NCBI RefSeq assembly: GCF_014805685.1
Contig: NC_060887.1
Span: forward strand, 35,939,463 to 36,003,462
Direction of reading: 5' to 3'
From: Silurus meridionalis
Taxonomy: Eukaryota; Chordata; Actinopteri; Siluriformes; Siluridae
Length of the DNA stretch: 64,000 nt
Part shown: in pieces, positions 33,396 to 46,700 of the stretch
Layout: every line of letters starts with the position of its first letter
Numbering within the stretch: the first letter of the stretch is position 1
The notes under the pieces: generated by a model
Seen by the model: only the letters and a program-made list of their open reading frames with translations
Database searches by the model: none
Told to the model about the DNA's origin: nothing
Position numbers and translations under genes: made by a program

Positions 33396-34560
33396 CTGCA
33401 CAATGGACATCAACAAAGTCACCGAGTTTGCTCTACTTTTCCTGCTTTTTTTTTACTTTGTTCACAGTGGTGTCTGGAAACTCTCACAGCCGCAGTCCTA
33501 TTGTTTACACCAGGGATCAGCTGTTAGCATTCCGCAACACGGCGATGCTACTACAGGAAAAAACGGATATTATAGCTAAGAAGGAGACGACGAGGGAACC
33601 GAGCTGGGGCTTTGTGTCGGACTAAAAGGAGACGTTACAGACCAACTCCTCCATCCATTGTCATGGGAAATGTGAGATCTTTATCTAAAAAGGTAGACGA
33701 GCTATCGGCTCCTACCCGGCATCAGAGGGAATTCAGGGAGTGTAGCATCATGCTGTTCACGGAGTCATGGCTAACCAAGCTAACTTACTTTCAACTTGGA
33801 TTTCAACTACTGCGCATGGACAGAACACTGGAGAGCGGTAAGAGAAAGCGAGGAGGTTTTTGTACCTGGTCACATCACTATTAAAGAGCAGATCTGCTGT
33901 AAGGACATCGAGCTGTTAGCCGCTAGCATGAGGCCATACTATCTGCCCAGGAAATTCTCGCATTTTATCGTGATAGCTGCGTATATTTCCTCCTCTGCTG
34001 ACAGTTAATCGGCATGCGATGCCCTGCATTCTGAGCCCAAATGTTCTTCTCATTATCTCTGGAGATTTTAATCATGCCCCTCCATCCTCCACTCTCCACT
34101 CTCCACATTCACCCAGTATGTTTCATGCCACACCAGAGACAATAAAACACTGGATTTATTTATGCAAACTCAAAGAAGGCTTACACTTCAGCACCCATCC
34201 CCCCTTGGAATGATTGGATCACAACCTGGTTCATCTCCTACCTGTGTACAAACCCCTTGTATGCAGGCAACCAGCTGCCTCCCGCACAGTGAGGACATGG
34301 TCTGATGAGACCAGTGAGGTAGTTTTGAAACAACTATGTAGGAGGAATTGTGCAGTCCACATGGGGAGGATATTGACAGTCATACAGACTGTATTACTGA
34401 CTATATCAATTTCTATGTGGAGAATACTGTACCGAGATTCAGACGGTCTTTTCTCCCTGCTGCTATTAGACTTTACAATCAAAGGTGCTCCCAGTGAACC
34501 AGTCACCATAATACACACTGTTATTACTGTTTAACTGCAATGATAACAATAACAAAGTAT
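33396..34560 (+). mobile_element. LINE (jockey/CR1/L2/Rex-like) lacking the RT core
   Basis: Different from the RTE-like copies. The order seen is: leader; VMGNVRSLSKKVDEL; IMLFTESWLTK; GHITIKEQICCKDIELLA; LLIISGDFNHAPPS and LDHNLVHLLPVYKPL (endonuclease motifs); then, at about 34390-34500, TDYINFYVENTVP fused to RFRRSFLPAAIRLYNQRC. The second half of that fusion is the end of the polyprotein, so the entire RT has been removed. An AT-rich 3' region follows to about 34790. Confidence 0.82.
33659..34497 (+). pseudogene. LINE AP-endonuclease with C-terminal tail, frameshifted
   Basis: Reading frames at 33612-33884, 33796-34008 and 34019-34213 each carry successive parts of the endonuclease: the FTESWL, GHITIKE..DIELLA, SGDFNHAPP and DHNLVHL blocks. 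The SGDFN and DHN residues of the catalytic site are present but lie in different frames. A stop precedes LDHNLVHL. This copy cannot make a working nuclease. Confidence 0.85.
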
Positions 34561-34839
34561 TTTAAACAACATGTGCAATAACAGAAATTTTAAAACCATA
34601 CAATATTACCTGTGTGCAATATGTCTGTTAGTGTAACTACTTACTCATGGTATCTTTTTTCTTCTTTGTAGTTTACATTGTATTTTATCTTATCTTAATC
34701 GGTAATGGATTGTATGTCTAATTTTATTTTATTTTATTTTTTAAAGATGAAACATTTAAAACTTCATTTCCAGACGTGGGATTTATGTAACAATCTGCAT
34801 TGTGTACGTCTTACTTATTTAAAAGAGAGTTAAAAAAAA

Positions 34840-35192
34840 GACTGGGAAAGTAAAAAAGGGAGAGTCTGGTGATGCAAAGTAAAGCGAGACTAGTGAAGGA
34901 AAAAAAAGAGAGGGACTGGTAAGGAAAAGTGAAAAGAGAGAGACTGGTGAGAGAAAAAGTAAAAAGAAAGAAAAACTGGTAAGGGAAAGTGAAATGAAAG
35001 AGACTGGTGAGGAAAGGTAGAAGGAGAGAGAGAGACTGGTGAGAGAAAAGAGATAGAGAATGGTAAGGGAAAGTAAAAAGAAAGTGAGACTAGGGAGGGA
35101 AAAGTAAAGAGAGAGAGAGAGAGAGAGTGGTGAAGAAAAGTAAAAAGAAATAGACTGGTGAGGGAAAGTAAAAAGAGAAAGAGAAAGATCCA
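34840..35192. repeat. Polypurine minisatellite
   Basis: About a dozen degenerate units of 25-30 bp with consensus close to GAGACTGGTGAGGGAAAAGT followed by AAAAAGAGA. The whole 350 bp is almost pure purine on the plus strand. Confidence 0.92.
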
Positions 35193-35361
35193 CAATATTA
35201 AACTTGTATACATAATTTGCATAAACACAAAATACATAATAATTAGAAATCCTTCCTAATGCTGAGAAATTTCCTCACGCACGCTTCCTTCATGCACTTC
35301 AGGTCACTACTGATCTGATACCATTCAGGTTCAAATTGAAACGATTTACTAATAGAAAGCT
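35193..35361. other. Unannotated stretch
   Basis: AT-rich, unrecognised. Confidence 0.35.
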
Positions 35362-35416
35362 CAGTGGTAGCTCAGTGGTTTAGATGTTGTCTTCTGATCA
35401 GAAGGTTGTGAGATCA
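35362..35416 (+). repeat. tRNA-derived SINE, head only
   Basis: GTGGTAGCTCAGTGGTTTAG and ATCAGAAGGTTGTGAGATCA give the A-box and a decayed B-box; the body is missing. Confidence 0.65.
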
Positions 35417-36021
35417 AAAAGAAAAAGATGAAATGGGGCAAGATAGAGGGTGAAAAAATTGATTATTTGGTTAAAATGTTATGTTTCATTTCTTTCCAGA
35501 CATGCTGAAATGTTTCTCTTTTGATTGCGAGATTTTGCTCTGATCGTTACATTTACACAGCGTTGCTTACAGAAGAGAATGACACGAGAGCGAATGAAAG
35601 ATGGCAGACGGAACGATCATCAGAGCTGTTAAAGCCTAAATGAGCATGTCGCATTTCATCAGGAAAACAGATTTAACTGCATGTTATGTTTTATTTTAGG
35701 ATAAAAGCAGATGTTTTTTATAAGGTGTGTGTGTGTGTGTGTATGTGTGTGTGTGTGTGTGTGGTTGTGTGGGTTGGCGGGCATGTCATTTGCCATGTTC
35801 TTCTGCTGTGTGTAGAAATGGTCTGTGTGAGCTGTGTGCAGAGTGCAGCATGGTGAATCAGTGCAGTGTAATTACCCGTGTGACGTTGTGAGACTGACAT
35901 TGCGATGTTCAGCTTCTGCAGCTGTCTGAAATTACAGCGGCGCATCACAATCTGCTCCGATAACCGAGGAAACTGCAATCATCTCCCTTACGAACAGGGT
36001 GCCTCTAGGAAAAGTTATACT
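35417..36021. other. Unique-looking stretch with (TG)n
   Basis: A (TG)n tract of about 20 units lies at 35724-35763. The rest shows no transposon signature. Confidence 0.4.
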
Positions 36022-36477
36022 CTACAGACAAAAGTATCAGGACATCTGACTTTTTCAGCCATGTGTGGGTTGGAGGCATACAATTGTATTGAATGTAAAA
36101 AATTTTCCTTCACTTTAACTAAAAAAGCCAAACATGTTCCGGCTTGACTATGCCCCTGTGCCCAAATCCAGCTCCATGAAGATATGATTTATGAAATGAA
36201 AAATCTCCTGCTGTAGGGCTCTAAACCCTAGTGAACATTATTAGGAATAATTAGAACACTGACTGCACCCCAGTTCTCCTCACCTCACCTACATTAGTAC
36301 CCGACTAACACCATTGTATCTGAACGAGCACAAAACTCCACAAAATCTAGTGAAACATCTTCCCAGAAGAGTGGAGCTTATTAGAACAGGAGATGGGGTT
36401 CATTGTGTAATGGGATGTTCCAAAAGCACACACCAATCTTATAGTCAGTTGTCCGAAAACTTTTCCATGTAGTGTAT
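36022..36477 (+). mobile_element. Tc1-type MITE
   Basis: Inverted ends: ACAAAAGTATCAGGACATCT at the left and AGTTGTCCGAAAACTTTTCC at the right. Inside are words from the 3' part of a Tc1 element (CTGACTGCACCCCAGT, CTTCCCAGAAGAGTGGAG). It is about 455 bp long and non-coding. Confidence 0.75.
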
Positions 36478-36542
36478 TTTTTGACACATAAATAAAAGGC
36501 TGTGCATGAGATATACTTTAGGGTCTGAAACCTGTGTGTCTC

Positions 36543-37066
36543 CAAGTGGGTGGAGAAGAGTAGTGGAGTGGGTGGAGAAGAGTAATGGCAGGAGTGATTT
36601 GTATCTGCAAGAGTGAAATGGAAAGTTTATAGGACTGTGGTGAGACCTGCGATGTTGTATGATTTGGAGACAGTGGCATTGAGTAAAAGACAGGAGGTGA
36701 AGCTGGAGGTAGCAGAGCTGAAGATGCTGAGATTTTCATTGGGAATGATGACAAGGGACAGGATTAGAAATGAGTTTATAAGAGGGACAGCACGTATAGG
36801 CATTTTGGGGATAAGGAGAGCGAGGTATGATTGAGATGTTTTGGTCTTGTGAAAAGGAAAGACATGGGGTACATCGGTAGAGGAATGCTGAGGATGGAGC
36901 CACCAGACAGGAGGAAAAGAGGAAGGCCAAGTAGGAATTTTATGGATGTGGTGAGGGAAGACATGCTGGTAGTTGGATTTGAAAGAGGCAGATGTAGAGG
37001 ACAGGGGAAATGGAGATTGGATGATCCGCTGTGGCGACTCCTAACTGGTGCAGCTGAAAGAACAAT
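36543..37066 (+). mobile_element. RTE-like LINE, 5'-truncated (copy D)
   Basis: The plus strand encodes WKVYRTVVRPAMLYDLE, LSKRQEVKLEVAELKMLRFS and DRIRNEFIRGTAR, then in a shifted frame YIGRGMLRMEPPDRRKRGRP, ending CGCTGTGGCGACTCCTAACT. Only the last 520 bp of the LINE remain. Typical 5' truncation product. Confidence 0.9.
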
Positions 37067-37844
37067 TGATAATGTAGGAAATGGCAGACAATTGTACACA
37101 ATGAATAAAATAAATGTACCAAAGCATCCACAATTTGTTTAAAGCAATGAGAAATGCTTTTATGATGTGCACAAGTGACTACATGATGTGAAGGTTGAAC
37201 TAATACTGTATTTGTGAGATTTTCATTTCTAGTCCGAGAAATGCTCCGAAGCAACTAAAAAACCTGTAATATTTTGTTATCAAATTGAAATAAAAAAAAA
37301 TCTTTTAATGAAAATGGCAGGAAATGCTGAATTAAATCCCAGCTTGGGTTTCAAGCTCTCAATCTCCAACCGTGCTTCATTTGATTCCGCCTCGTTTCGA
37401 ATCTGCTCCGCGTTAAAGCATCTGCCAAATGAATAAATAATTTCATGACAGAGGGTTTCAGAGCATCTCAGATTTGTAGTAATTGCGAGCAATCAGCTGC
37501 TCATTAACATCGACGATGACTAAAAGCAATATTTAAGTCATTTTACACAATTTATTTTGCCACTGATTAGTTGATTTTCCTTCCACACCTGCTGAGTGAA
37601 AGAACTCCTCAATGTGCTCATTTCACCGCACTGAAACATGACATTCTCTCCGTCTTAATCCACTTTTTTGACCTTTTCTCCTGTGCAAAATTACAATATC
37701 CAAAGTGACATTTAATCAGCATGATATCGTAAGCCTAATTAGGTAGAAAATGTACAGGCGTCAGATTTTTCTCTTTTTTTTCCCCTCTCATTTGAAAACT
37801 CGTCTTTTAATTTTTCCTGCATCTGAGCTATGAGCAATATATAG

Positions 37845-37847
<3 letters not shown>
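37067..37847. other. Unique-looking stretch
   Basis: No transposon signature from about 37270. Balanced composition and homeodomain-like TTAATT/TAATTA words make it a candidate conserved non-coding region, which the sequence alone cannot settle. Confidence 0.3.

Positions 37848-37903
<56 letters not shown>
37848..37903. repeat. (TA)n microsatellite
   Basis: About 28 TA units. Confidence 0.95.
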
Positions 37904-37906
<3 letters not shown>

Positions 37907-38514
37907 GCAGTAGGCTGGCAGGTGTAATGATAGCTTGAAATCATAGCTGGCGAAGGTGTGAGTTCTCTGCCTTAGATATATAAGGTTATGATGATTTTGG
38001 TATTAAAAATGGACAATAGTCGTTTGAAAAGAAGATTCCCTGAAAGCTCAGACATGCTTTAAACATGTAAGGTGTTAAAACTGCAACTTAAGATTCAGTG
38101 AGTATTATTCACTGACAAAATTCAGTAGCAAACTCAAAAAATGCAGTCTATCAATCTAGGGAGAAAGATAATCATTCAGCAACTTACATTTCCAACAAAT
38201 AGACAACAATTTACAGTTTACACATTTTTATTTTTAGAAAAAAAAAAAGGACGCTTATTAGACCAGAGACTAGCTACAAGGCAAGAAGCATTACAACCAA
38301 AAGTGGAGCAATAACAGATTTTTCATTTTATTTGCTTTGCTGATCAAACAAAGAGGCAGGTAAAAAAAATATAAACACTAGCCACTGCCATTTCACATTC
38401 TCTTCACTTCTTGAAATATATGCATTTATATAATATACAAAGACATGGATTTGTTTTGGACATTATCTCTACCATGTCTGAATTAAAGAGATTGGATTAT
38501 TTTCACCTTCAATC
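37904..38514. other. Unannotated stretch
   Basis: AT-rich with no recognised feature. Confidence 0.35.
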
Positions 38515-38720
38515 CCAGTGGTGTAAAGCATTTGAGAAAATGTACTTAATGACTGTACTTAAGTAATTTTTTGTCTACTTTCTAGTTTTACCGAGTATTG
38601 AAGATACAAAATAAGCAACCTTTACTCTCTACTCCACTACATTTATGATTTAATATATGTATTTTTTACTCCGCTATATTTTAATTGACAATCGTTACCA
38701 ATTACATTTTGCACCTTTGT
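38515..38720 (+). repeat. Dispersed teleost repeat of the GTACTTAAGTAA type
   Basis: TGACTGTACTTAAGTAATTT and CTCTACTCCACTACATTTAT match a short dispersed DNA repeat I recall from fish genomes. The superfamily is uncertain. Confidence 0.45.
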
Positions 38721-38849
38721 TGAATATGTAATTAAGGCTCAACACTCCACTACCCGCATCTGCTGCCTGTGGGCGACTTTTTAGCACCGCTGGCCTCTAT
38801 TTCAGTCCAAAACAAGCTAGAATAAATTCCAAAAACTTTGAGAACATCT

Positions 38850-39345
38850 CTAGTTTACATATGTAACCCTGGTTTCCCAAAGGAATGAGACGCTGCATCA
38901 ACAATGCTTTGTGAAACCCTCTGCGTGACCACACTCTGAACCACGTATATAATCTGTCTATCTGAAAGGCTTGATTTCACTGGCGGGGTGACGTAGCTAC
39001 CATGAAGCTATAAAAGCACACGTGATGGAGATGACGCTAGTTTCTGTTGTTCAGTAAGCGGTCTGTGTGTCTGTTTCTTCAAGAAAGGTTAGAACAGAGG
39101 TAAGAATGCAAAGGCGCTTGTGGTTGACTCTCTCTAATCTCAGTGACACGGACAGAGACTTTCTCCTGGATGCTCCTGTCGTGCCAACTGGGCTGTTCGG
39201 CGATGCTGTCAATGCTGTCGGCAACAGATTCCAGGAGGCCAATAATGCAGCTGGCGGCTTTCCAGCAATTCTCCCCTCCCCACTCTCACAGGGTTGCTCG
39301 GTGGGTGCAACCCCAGCCAGTTCTCATCGTTAGAACCCCTCTGGT
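38850..39345 (+). mobile_element. DIRS-like retroelement relic
   Basis: The first part (TATGTAACCCTGGTTTCCC, GAATGAGACGCTGCATCAAC, then AAGCTATAAAAGCACACGTG) resembles terminal-repeat and promoter sequence I associate with teleost DIRS-type elements. The frame at 39067-39333 follows, with SDTDRDFLLDAPVVPTGLFG and AVNAVGNRFQEANNAAGGF, resembling the end of their first ORF. No recombinase or RT is present. Confidence 0.5.
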
Positions 39346-39404
39346 TCAAAACATGGTCACGCAGAGGCGTTCACAAAGCGTTGTTGATGCAGCATCAGGA
39401 TAAA

Positions 39405-39508
39405 AGAGGGGTAAAAGAGGCAGATGTAGAGGACAGGGGGTTGTGGAGACGGATGATCCGCTGTGGTGACCCCTAATGGGAGAAGCCGAAAGAATAAGAA
39501 GAAGACTG
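39405..39508 (+). mobile_element. RTE-like LINE, extreme 3' end (copy E)
   Basis: ATGATCCGCTGTGGTGACCC and a GAAGAATAAGAAGAAG tail match the 3' terminus of copy A. Only about 100 bp was inserted. Confidence 0.85.
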
Positions 39509-39885
39509 TTTACATGCTGTTTTGCACCTCTCGATTGCTGTTCTTGCTGTTTTTGCACAACATTGTGTTCATGTTTACCAATACAGTTCTTTTTTTGCAC
39601 ATGGTACTGTATAACATGTTATACAGTCGGTTTACTGGTTGGCACTATTTTGTGTGTTTTTAGTATCTGTCCCACACTGTCTTGGGTTGTCTGTTTGCAC
39701 TCGGTTGCACACGATGCACTTCATGTGGCGAGGACACTTACATTAGTCCTTAGCTTTGTGTTCTGTATGTAGCTCTATGCTGTTTGATGTAGCACCAGAG
39801 AGCTCTGGAGAAATGTTGTCTCATTTTACTGTGTACTGCATCAGCTTTATATATGGTTGAAATGACAATAAAGGCTTCTTAAATT
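39509..39885 (+). repeat. LINE 3' untranslated-type repeat
   Basis: The words GTAGCACCAGAGAGCTCTGG, GTTGTCTCATTTTACTGTGT and ATGGTTGAAATGACAATAAA are familiar from the 3' end of a teleost LINE. AATAAA at 39870 is its polyadenylation signal. No coding part is adjacent. Confidence 0.5.
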
Positions 39886-40829
39886 GACTACCCTGAGTAC
39901 AATCAGGATAATCAAATCAATGATAATAAAATTAGAAAAAAACGTAGTTATGGAGGGATCTATAATAATGACTAAATATGCCTGGACATTTATCCCCAAA
40001 AAATGATGACATTAAATGGTTGTAATGAATGTGTTCAAAAAACACTGTCTACTGACTTTTTTTGCGCAACATTTCTTCATTTTTCTCAACAGAATTGGCA
40101 ATAAAAAGGGCAAGAAACGACCAAGAGAATACCAAGACTTTGTGTTTGGCAAGACTTCGCAGTGCACCTAATTTGCTCATTTCACACCCACCAGCCACCT
40201 CTTCTCTATCATACATACACCAACCAGAGAAAGTGAAGTCGAACATGTTCTTCCTCTGAGACATATGGATCCAATTTACTGAATCTTTTCAAATGACTGC
40301 TTGTGCTGCACTACAGGGCGGCGTAACACACTCCGAAGACACTTTCAGAGTGCATGATCTGACAGATGAATACAATTACCCAGCACTGATGTGACTGACA
40401 AGGGAGACAGTACATGATCCTCCCACCTAGACTGCACAAGCAGTTTTGCTCAAATGGCCATGGATGGCTATGAAAAATGTCATTATTATTGCTTTTGATG
40501 AATACTTGACATGGAGAATACAGTGATGCTTACTGGTTAATGCATCATAGAACATAAAGGATGTTCATACCTGGCAATTCTTTTAATGCAATGTTGTAAA
40601 TTATTTACATTAATCATACCAGGAATGCAAATAAAATAAAAACTGTGTAAGTGCTCCACGATGTAATGCTTATAGCCTCGTAGCCAGTAAAAAATACAAT
40701 AAAATACAATTTCAACTGTCAGCTGTTGGTTATTTGATTATAGTTTAAAAATTGAAGTTGCTGATTTATTACCTTTCCCACTAGATTTATAAAAAAACTA
40801 TAATGAATGGTCATTTGGTAGCACCCAGA
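39886..40829. other. Unannotated stretch
   Basis: No repeat family or gene recognised. Confidence 0.4.
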
Positions 40830-41100
40830 TGAGGATGGGTTTCCTTTTGAGTCTGGTTCCTCTGAAGGTTTCTTCCTAATACCTTTCTCAGGTTTTTCCT
40901 TGCCACTGTTTCCACTGGCTCGCTCATTAGGGATTAAATTATAGTATTACATATAAATATTTACATATAAACTTATATTTATAAAATAAAATAAAATATA
41001 AAATATATGAGATTTTATAATATCTTTATCTCTGTAAAACTGATTTGGGACAATGTCCATTGTGGAAAATTTCTATAAAAATAAAATTGAATTGAATTGT
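40830..41100 (+). repeat. LINE-tail-like dispersed repeat
   Basis: GATGAGGATGGGTTTCCTTT, TCTGAAGGTTTCTTCCT and TTTTTCCTTGCCACTGTTTC are typical of a common fish repeat ending in AATAAAATTGAATTGAATTG, all present in order. Confidence 0.6.
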
Positions 41101-41185
41101 TCTGTGATTTAATGTGACAACAACTTTTTTTTTTCGAAATATTTATTAATATTAATTTATTAATTCCCACTTTGGTCCAAAAATT

Positions 41186-41370
41186 ACATTTAAAGCATTT
41201 GGTAAATGCCCTTCTGAAAAGCATTAACTGAGCAATTGACGGTCGAGGGCCTTGTTCGAGAAACAGTGGCAGCTTGGTGGTGCTGGGATTTTGAACTCAT
41301 TACCTGTTAGTTAGAATTTCAATGACCACTGATCCACTACAACTAACCACTGACCTAAGACCTCCCTGTT
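41186..41370 (-). mobile_element. tRNA-derived SINE
   Basis: TAAAGCATTTGGTAAATGCC opens the tail; GTGGCAGCTTGGTGGTGCTG leads to a head with GGGATTTTGAACTCATTACC, decayed relative to a real B box. Confidence 0.7.
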
Positions 41371-41381
41371 CAAAATGTAAA

Positions 41382-41565
41382 TTTACATTTATAATATTTG
41401 GCAATTGCCCTTATACAGCGACATACAACTGAGCAGTTAAGGGTTAAGGGCCTCGCTCAAGGGCCCAACAGTGGCATCTTGGTGATGCTGGGATTTGAAC
41501 ATGTTACCTTTCAATCAAAAATCCAACCATCTTAAATCTTAAACACTATGCTACCATCTCACCTA
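41382..41565 (-). mobile_element. tRNA-derived SINE
   Basis: A second copy in the same orientation, just 12 bp on. GAGCAGTTAAGGGTTAAGGG and CTCGCTCAAGGGCCCAACAG are well preserved. The head region carries GGGATTTGAACATGTTACC. Confidence 0.75.
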
Positions 41566-42807
<1,242 letters not shown>

Positions 42808-43074
42808 TGCCCTCCACAATTATTGGCACCCCTGTTTAAGATGTGGTCGTGGACTTCTAAAAATTCTCCTTTTTTTTAAAACAACATAGAACCCAAATGC
42901 AAAAAAAGAGAAAAATCCAACCTTTTATTTAAGTACATTACTTTGGTGGTAAAAAAATCACACATTTAGAAGAAAAAAAAAACTTGAAATCATGTGTGCC
43001 ACAATTATTGGCACCCCTGATGTTAATACTTTGTACAACCTCCTTTTGCCAACAAGACAGCACTTAATCTCCTC

Positions 43075-43704
43075 CTATAACATTTCACAAGATTGGAGAA
43101 CACAGAGAGAGGATTTTGACCATTCTTCTTTGCACAATCTTTCTAGATCATCCAGTGTCCTGGGTCCTCTCTTATGCACTCTTCTCTTTAGCTCGCCCCA
43201 CAGGTTTTCGATTGGGTTGAGGTCTGGGGACTGAGATGGCCATGGGAGGACCTTGAGTTTGTGACTGCTGAACCACTTTTGTGTAGATTTTGCCACATGT
43301 TTTGGATCATTATCCTGCTGAAAGACCCAATGACGACCCATCTTCAGCTTTCTGGCAGAGGCCATCAGGTTTTTATTTAAAATATCCTGGTACTTCAAAG
43401 CGTTCATAATGCCATGCACCCTAACAAGGTTCCCAGGGCCTTTGGAAGAGAAACAGGCCCACAGCATCACAGATCCTCCACCATACTTCACGGTGGGCAT
43501 GAGGTGCTTTTCGGCATACTCATCTTTTGTTTTTACGCCAGACCCACTTAGAGTGTTTGTTACCAAAAAGCTCAATCTTAGTCTCATCTGACCAAAGCAC
43601 ACGATCCCAGTTGAAGTCCCAGTACCGCTTAGCAAACTCCAGACGCTTACGCCAGGAGTGTTAGTGAGAAAAGGCTTTTTAACCCAGCCATTAGGGGGGC
43701 ACAA
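43075..43704 (-). pseudogene. Tc1-like transposase, catalytic part (copy d)
   Basis: The minus-strand frame reads VKYGGGSVMLWACFSSKGPG, RHWVFQQDNDPKHVAKS (second Asp) and SPDLNPIENLWGELKRRVHK (final Glu). The region with the first Asp (LWSDET) lies in a shifted frame, seen as FGQMRLRLSF in the main frame. The residues before about 43680 belong to the inserted LINE. The rest of the gene continues at 46809. Catalytic residues are all retained, so before the frameshift and LINE insertion it was a competent enzyme. Confidence 0.92.
43664..43680. repeat. 17-bp target site duplication, left
   Basis: GTGAGAAAAGGCTTTTT is repeated exactly at 46809-46825, flanking the LINE. It defines the LINE insertion as 43681-46808. 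Confidence 0.96.
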
Positions 43705-46700
43705 GCCAGTGCACTCTCAGTGCCGGTCCCAAGCCCGGGTAAATGCGGAGGGTTGCGTTAGGAAGGGCATCCAGCGTAAAACATGTGCAAAATCAAATAT
43801 GCGGATCACAAATGAGAATTTCATACCGGATCGGTCGAGGCCCGGGTTAACAACGACCGCCACAGGTATCAAGTTAGCCGACAGGGTACCGTGGAAATTG
43901 GGCTACTGTTGGCCGAAGGAGGAGAAGGAGAGGAGGAAGACGTCTACAGAGACAGCAGGAAAAGGAGCAGTGTAGGAGAGTAGAGGTTCGGGTTGGTACT
44001 TTAAATGTTGGTACTATGACGGGTAGAGTGAGAGAAGTAGCTGATATGATGGAGAGGAGAAAGGTAGATATGCTGTGTGTTCAGGAGACCAAGTGGAAAG
44101 GGAGTAAGGCCAGGAACATTGGAGGTGGGTTTAAACTGTTTTATCATGGTGTGGATGGGAAGAGAAATGGTGTAGGGGTGATTCTGAAGGAAGAGTACAG
44201 TAAGAGTGTAGTAGAGGTGAAGAGAGTTTCTGATAGGGTGATGATCGTGAAGGTGGAAGTTGAAGGATGATGATAAATGTCATCAGTGCCTATGCTCCAC
44301 AAGTTGGCTGTGAGATGGAGGAAAAGGAAAGATTCTGGAGTGAATTAGATGAAGTGGTAGATGGTGTACCTAGGAAAGAACGATTGGTGATTGGGGCAGA
44401 CTTTAATGGGCATGTAGGTGAAGGAACAGAGGTGATGAGGAGGTGATGGGTAGGTATGGTTTTAAGGAGAGGAATGTGGAAGGGCAGATGGTGGTAGATT
44501 TTGCTAAAAGGATGGAAATGGCAGTGGTGAACACGTATTTTAAGAAGAAGGAGGATCATAGGGTGACGATAAGAGTGGAGGAAGGTGCACACAGGTGGAC
44601 TATGTGCTATGCAGGAGATGCAACCTGAAGGAGATTGGAGACTGTAAGGTGTTGGCGGGGACAGTGTAGCTAGACAGCATCGGATGGTGGTCTGTAGGAT
44701 GGTTTTGGAGGCGAAGAAGAAGAGGAGGAAAGTAAGGATTGAAAGAAGAATAAGATGGTGGAAACTGAAGGAGGAAGAGTGTAGTGTGAGGTTCAGGGAA
44801 GAGGTCAGACAGGGGCTTGGTGGTGGTGAAGAGGTGCCAGATGATTGGGCAACTACTGCAGGAGTGATGAGGGAGGCAGCTAGAAAAGTACTTGGTGTGA
44901 CATCTGGAAATAGAAAGCAAGACAAGGAGACGTGGTGGTGGAATGAGGAAGTGCAGGAGAGCATTAGGGGAAAGAGGTTGGCAAAACAGAAGTGGGATCG
45001 ACAGAGTGATGAGAAAAGTAGGCAGGAGTACAAGGAGATGCGGCAGCAGGTAAAAAGGGATGTGGCGAAAGCCAAGGAAAAGGCATATGAGGAGCTGTAT
45101 AAGAGGTTGGACACTAAGGAAGGAGAAAAGGATTTATACCGATTGGCCAGGCAGAGGGACCGAGCTGGGAAGGATGTACTGCAAGTTAGAGCAATAAAGG
45201 ATGGAGAGGGAAATGTGTTGACTAGTGAGGAGAGTGTGTTGAGAAGGTGGAGGGAGTATTTTGAGCAGCTGATGAATGAGGAAAATCACAGAGAGAAGGT
45301 TGGAGGATGTGGAGTTGGTGAAGCAGGATGTAGATAGGATTAGTAAGGAGGAAGTGAGAGCAGCGATTAAGAGGATGAAGAATGGAAAGTCGGTTGGACC
45401 AGATGACATACCGGTAGAAGCGTGAGATGTTTAGGAGAGATGGCAGTGGAGTTTTTAACCAGATTGTTTAACAGGATTCTGGAAGGGGAGAGGATGCCTG
45501 AGGAATGGAGAAGGAGTGTGCTGGTACCGATCTTTAAGCATAAGGGATATGTGCAGACCTGCAGTAACTACAGGGGAATTAAGTTGATCAGTCACACCAT
45601 GAAGTTATGGGAAAGAGTAGTGGAAGCCAGGCTGAGAAAAGAGGTGACCATCTGTGAGCAACAGTATGGTTTCATGCCGAGGAAGAGCACCACAGATGCC
45701 TTATTTGCTTTGAGGATGTTGATGGAGAAGTATAGAGAAGGACAGAAGGAATTGCATTGTATATTTGTGGATTTAGAGAAAGCGACGACAGAGTGCCAAG
45801 AGAGGAGTTGTGGTATTGTATGAGGAAGTCAGGTGTGTCAGAGAAGTATGTGAGGGTGGTGCAGGACATGTATGAGGACAGTGTGACGGCAGTGAAGTGT
45901 GCAGTAGGTACAACAGACTGGTTCAGGGTGAAGGTTGGACTGCATCAAGGATCGGCCCTGAGCCCTTTCCTGTTTGCAGTGGTGATGGACAGGTTGACGG
46001 ACGAGGTCAGACAGGAGTCTCCTGGACTATGATGTTTGCAGATGATATTGTGATTTGTGGTGAGAGTAGAGCAGGTTGAGAAGAGCCTGGAGAGGTGGAG
46101 ATATGCGCTGGAGAGAAGGGGAATGAAAGTCAGTAGGAGTAAGACAGAGTACATGTGTGTAAATGAGAGGGAGGGCAGTGGAGTGATGCGGTTGCAGGGA
46201 GAAGAGGTGGAGAAGGTGGAGGAGTTCAGGTGCAAAGTAATGGAGAGTGTGTTAGAGAAGTAAAGAAAAGAGTGCAGGCAGGGTGGAGTGGGTGGAGAAG
46301 AGTGACAGGAGTGATTTGTGATAGTAGGGTATCTGCAAGAATGAAAGGGAAAGTTTATAGGACTGTGGTGAGACCTGCGATGTTGTATGGATTAGAGACA
46401 GTGGCATTGAGTAAAAGACAGGAGGCGGAGCTGGAGATAGCAGAGCTGAAGATGTTAAGGTTTTCGTTGGGAGTGACGAGTATGGACAAGATTAGAAATG
46501 AGTTTATTAGAGGGACAGCACATGTAGGATGTTTTGGTGACAAGGTTAGGGAGGCGAGATTGAGATGGTTTGGACATGTGCAGAGAAGGGACATAAATTA
46601 TATTGGTAGAAGAATGCTGAAGATGGAGCCACCAGGTAGGAGGAAAAGAGGAAGGCCAAGGAGGAGGTTCATGGATGTGGTGAGGGAAGACATGCAGGTA

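Noticed and set aside
44290..45114. 274-codon minus-strand ORF over the LINE
   Set aside because: It is the antisense of the LINE polyprotein; leucine/serine-rich shadow frames of this kind also occur over copy B on the plus strand.
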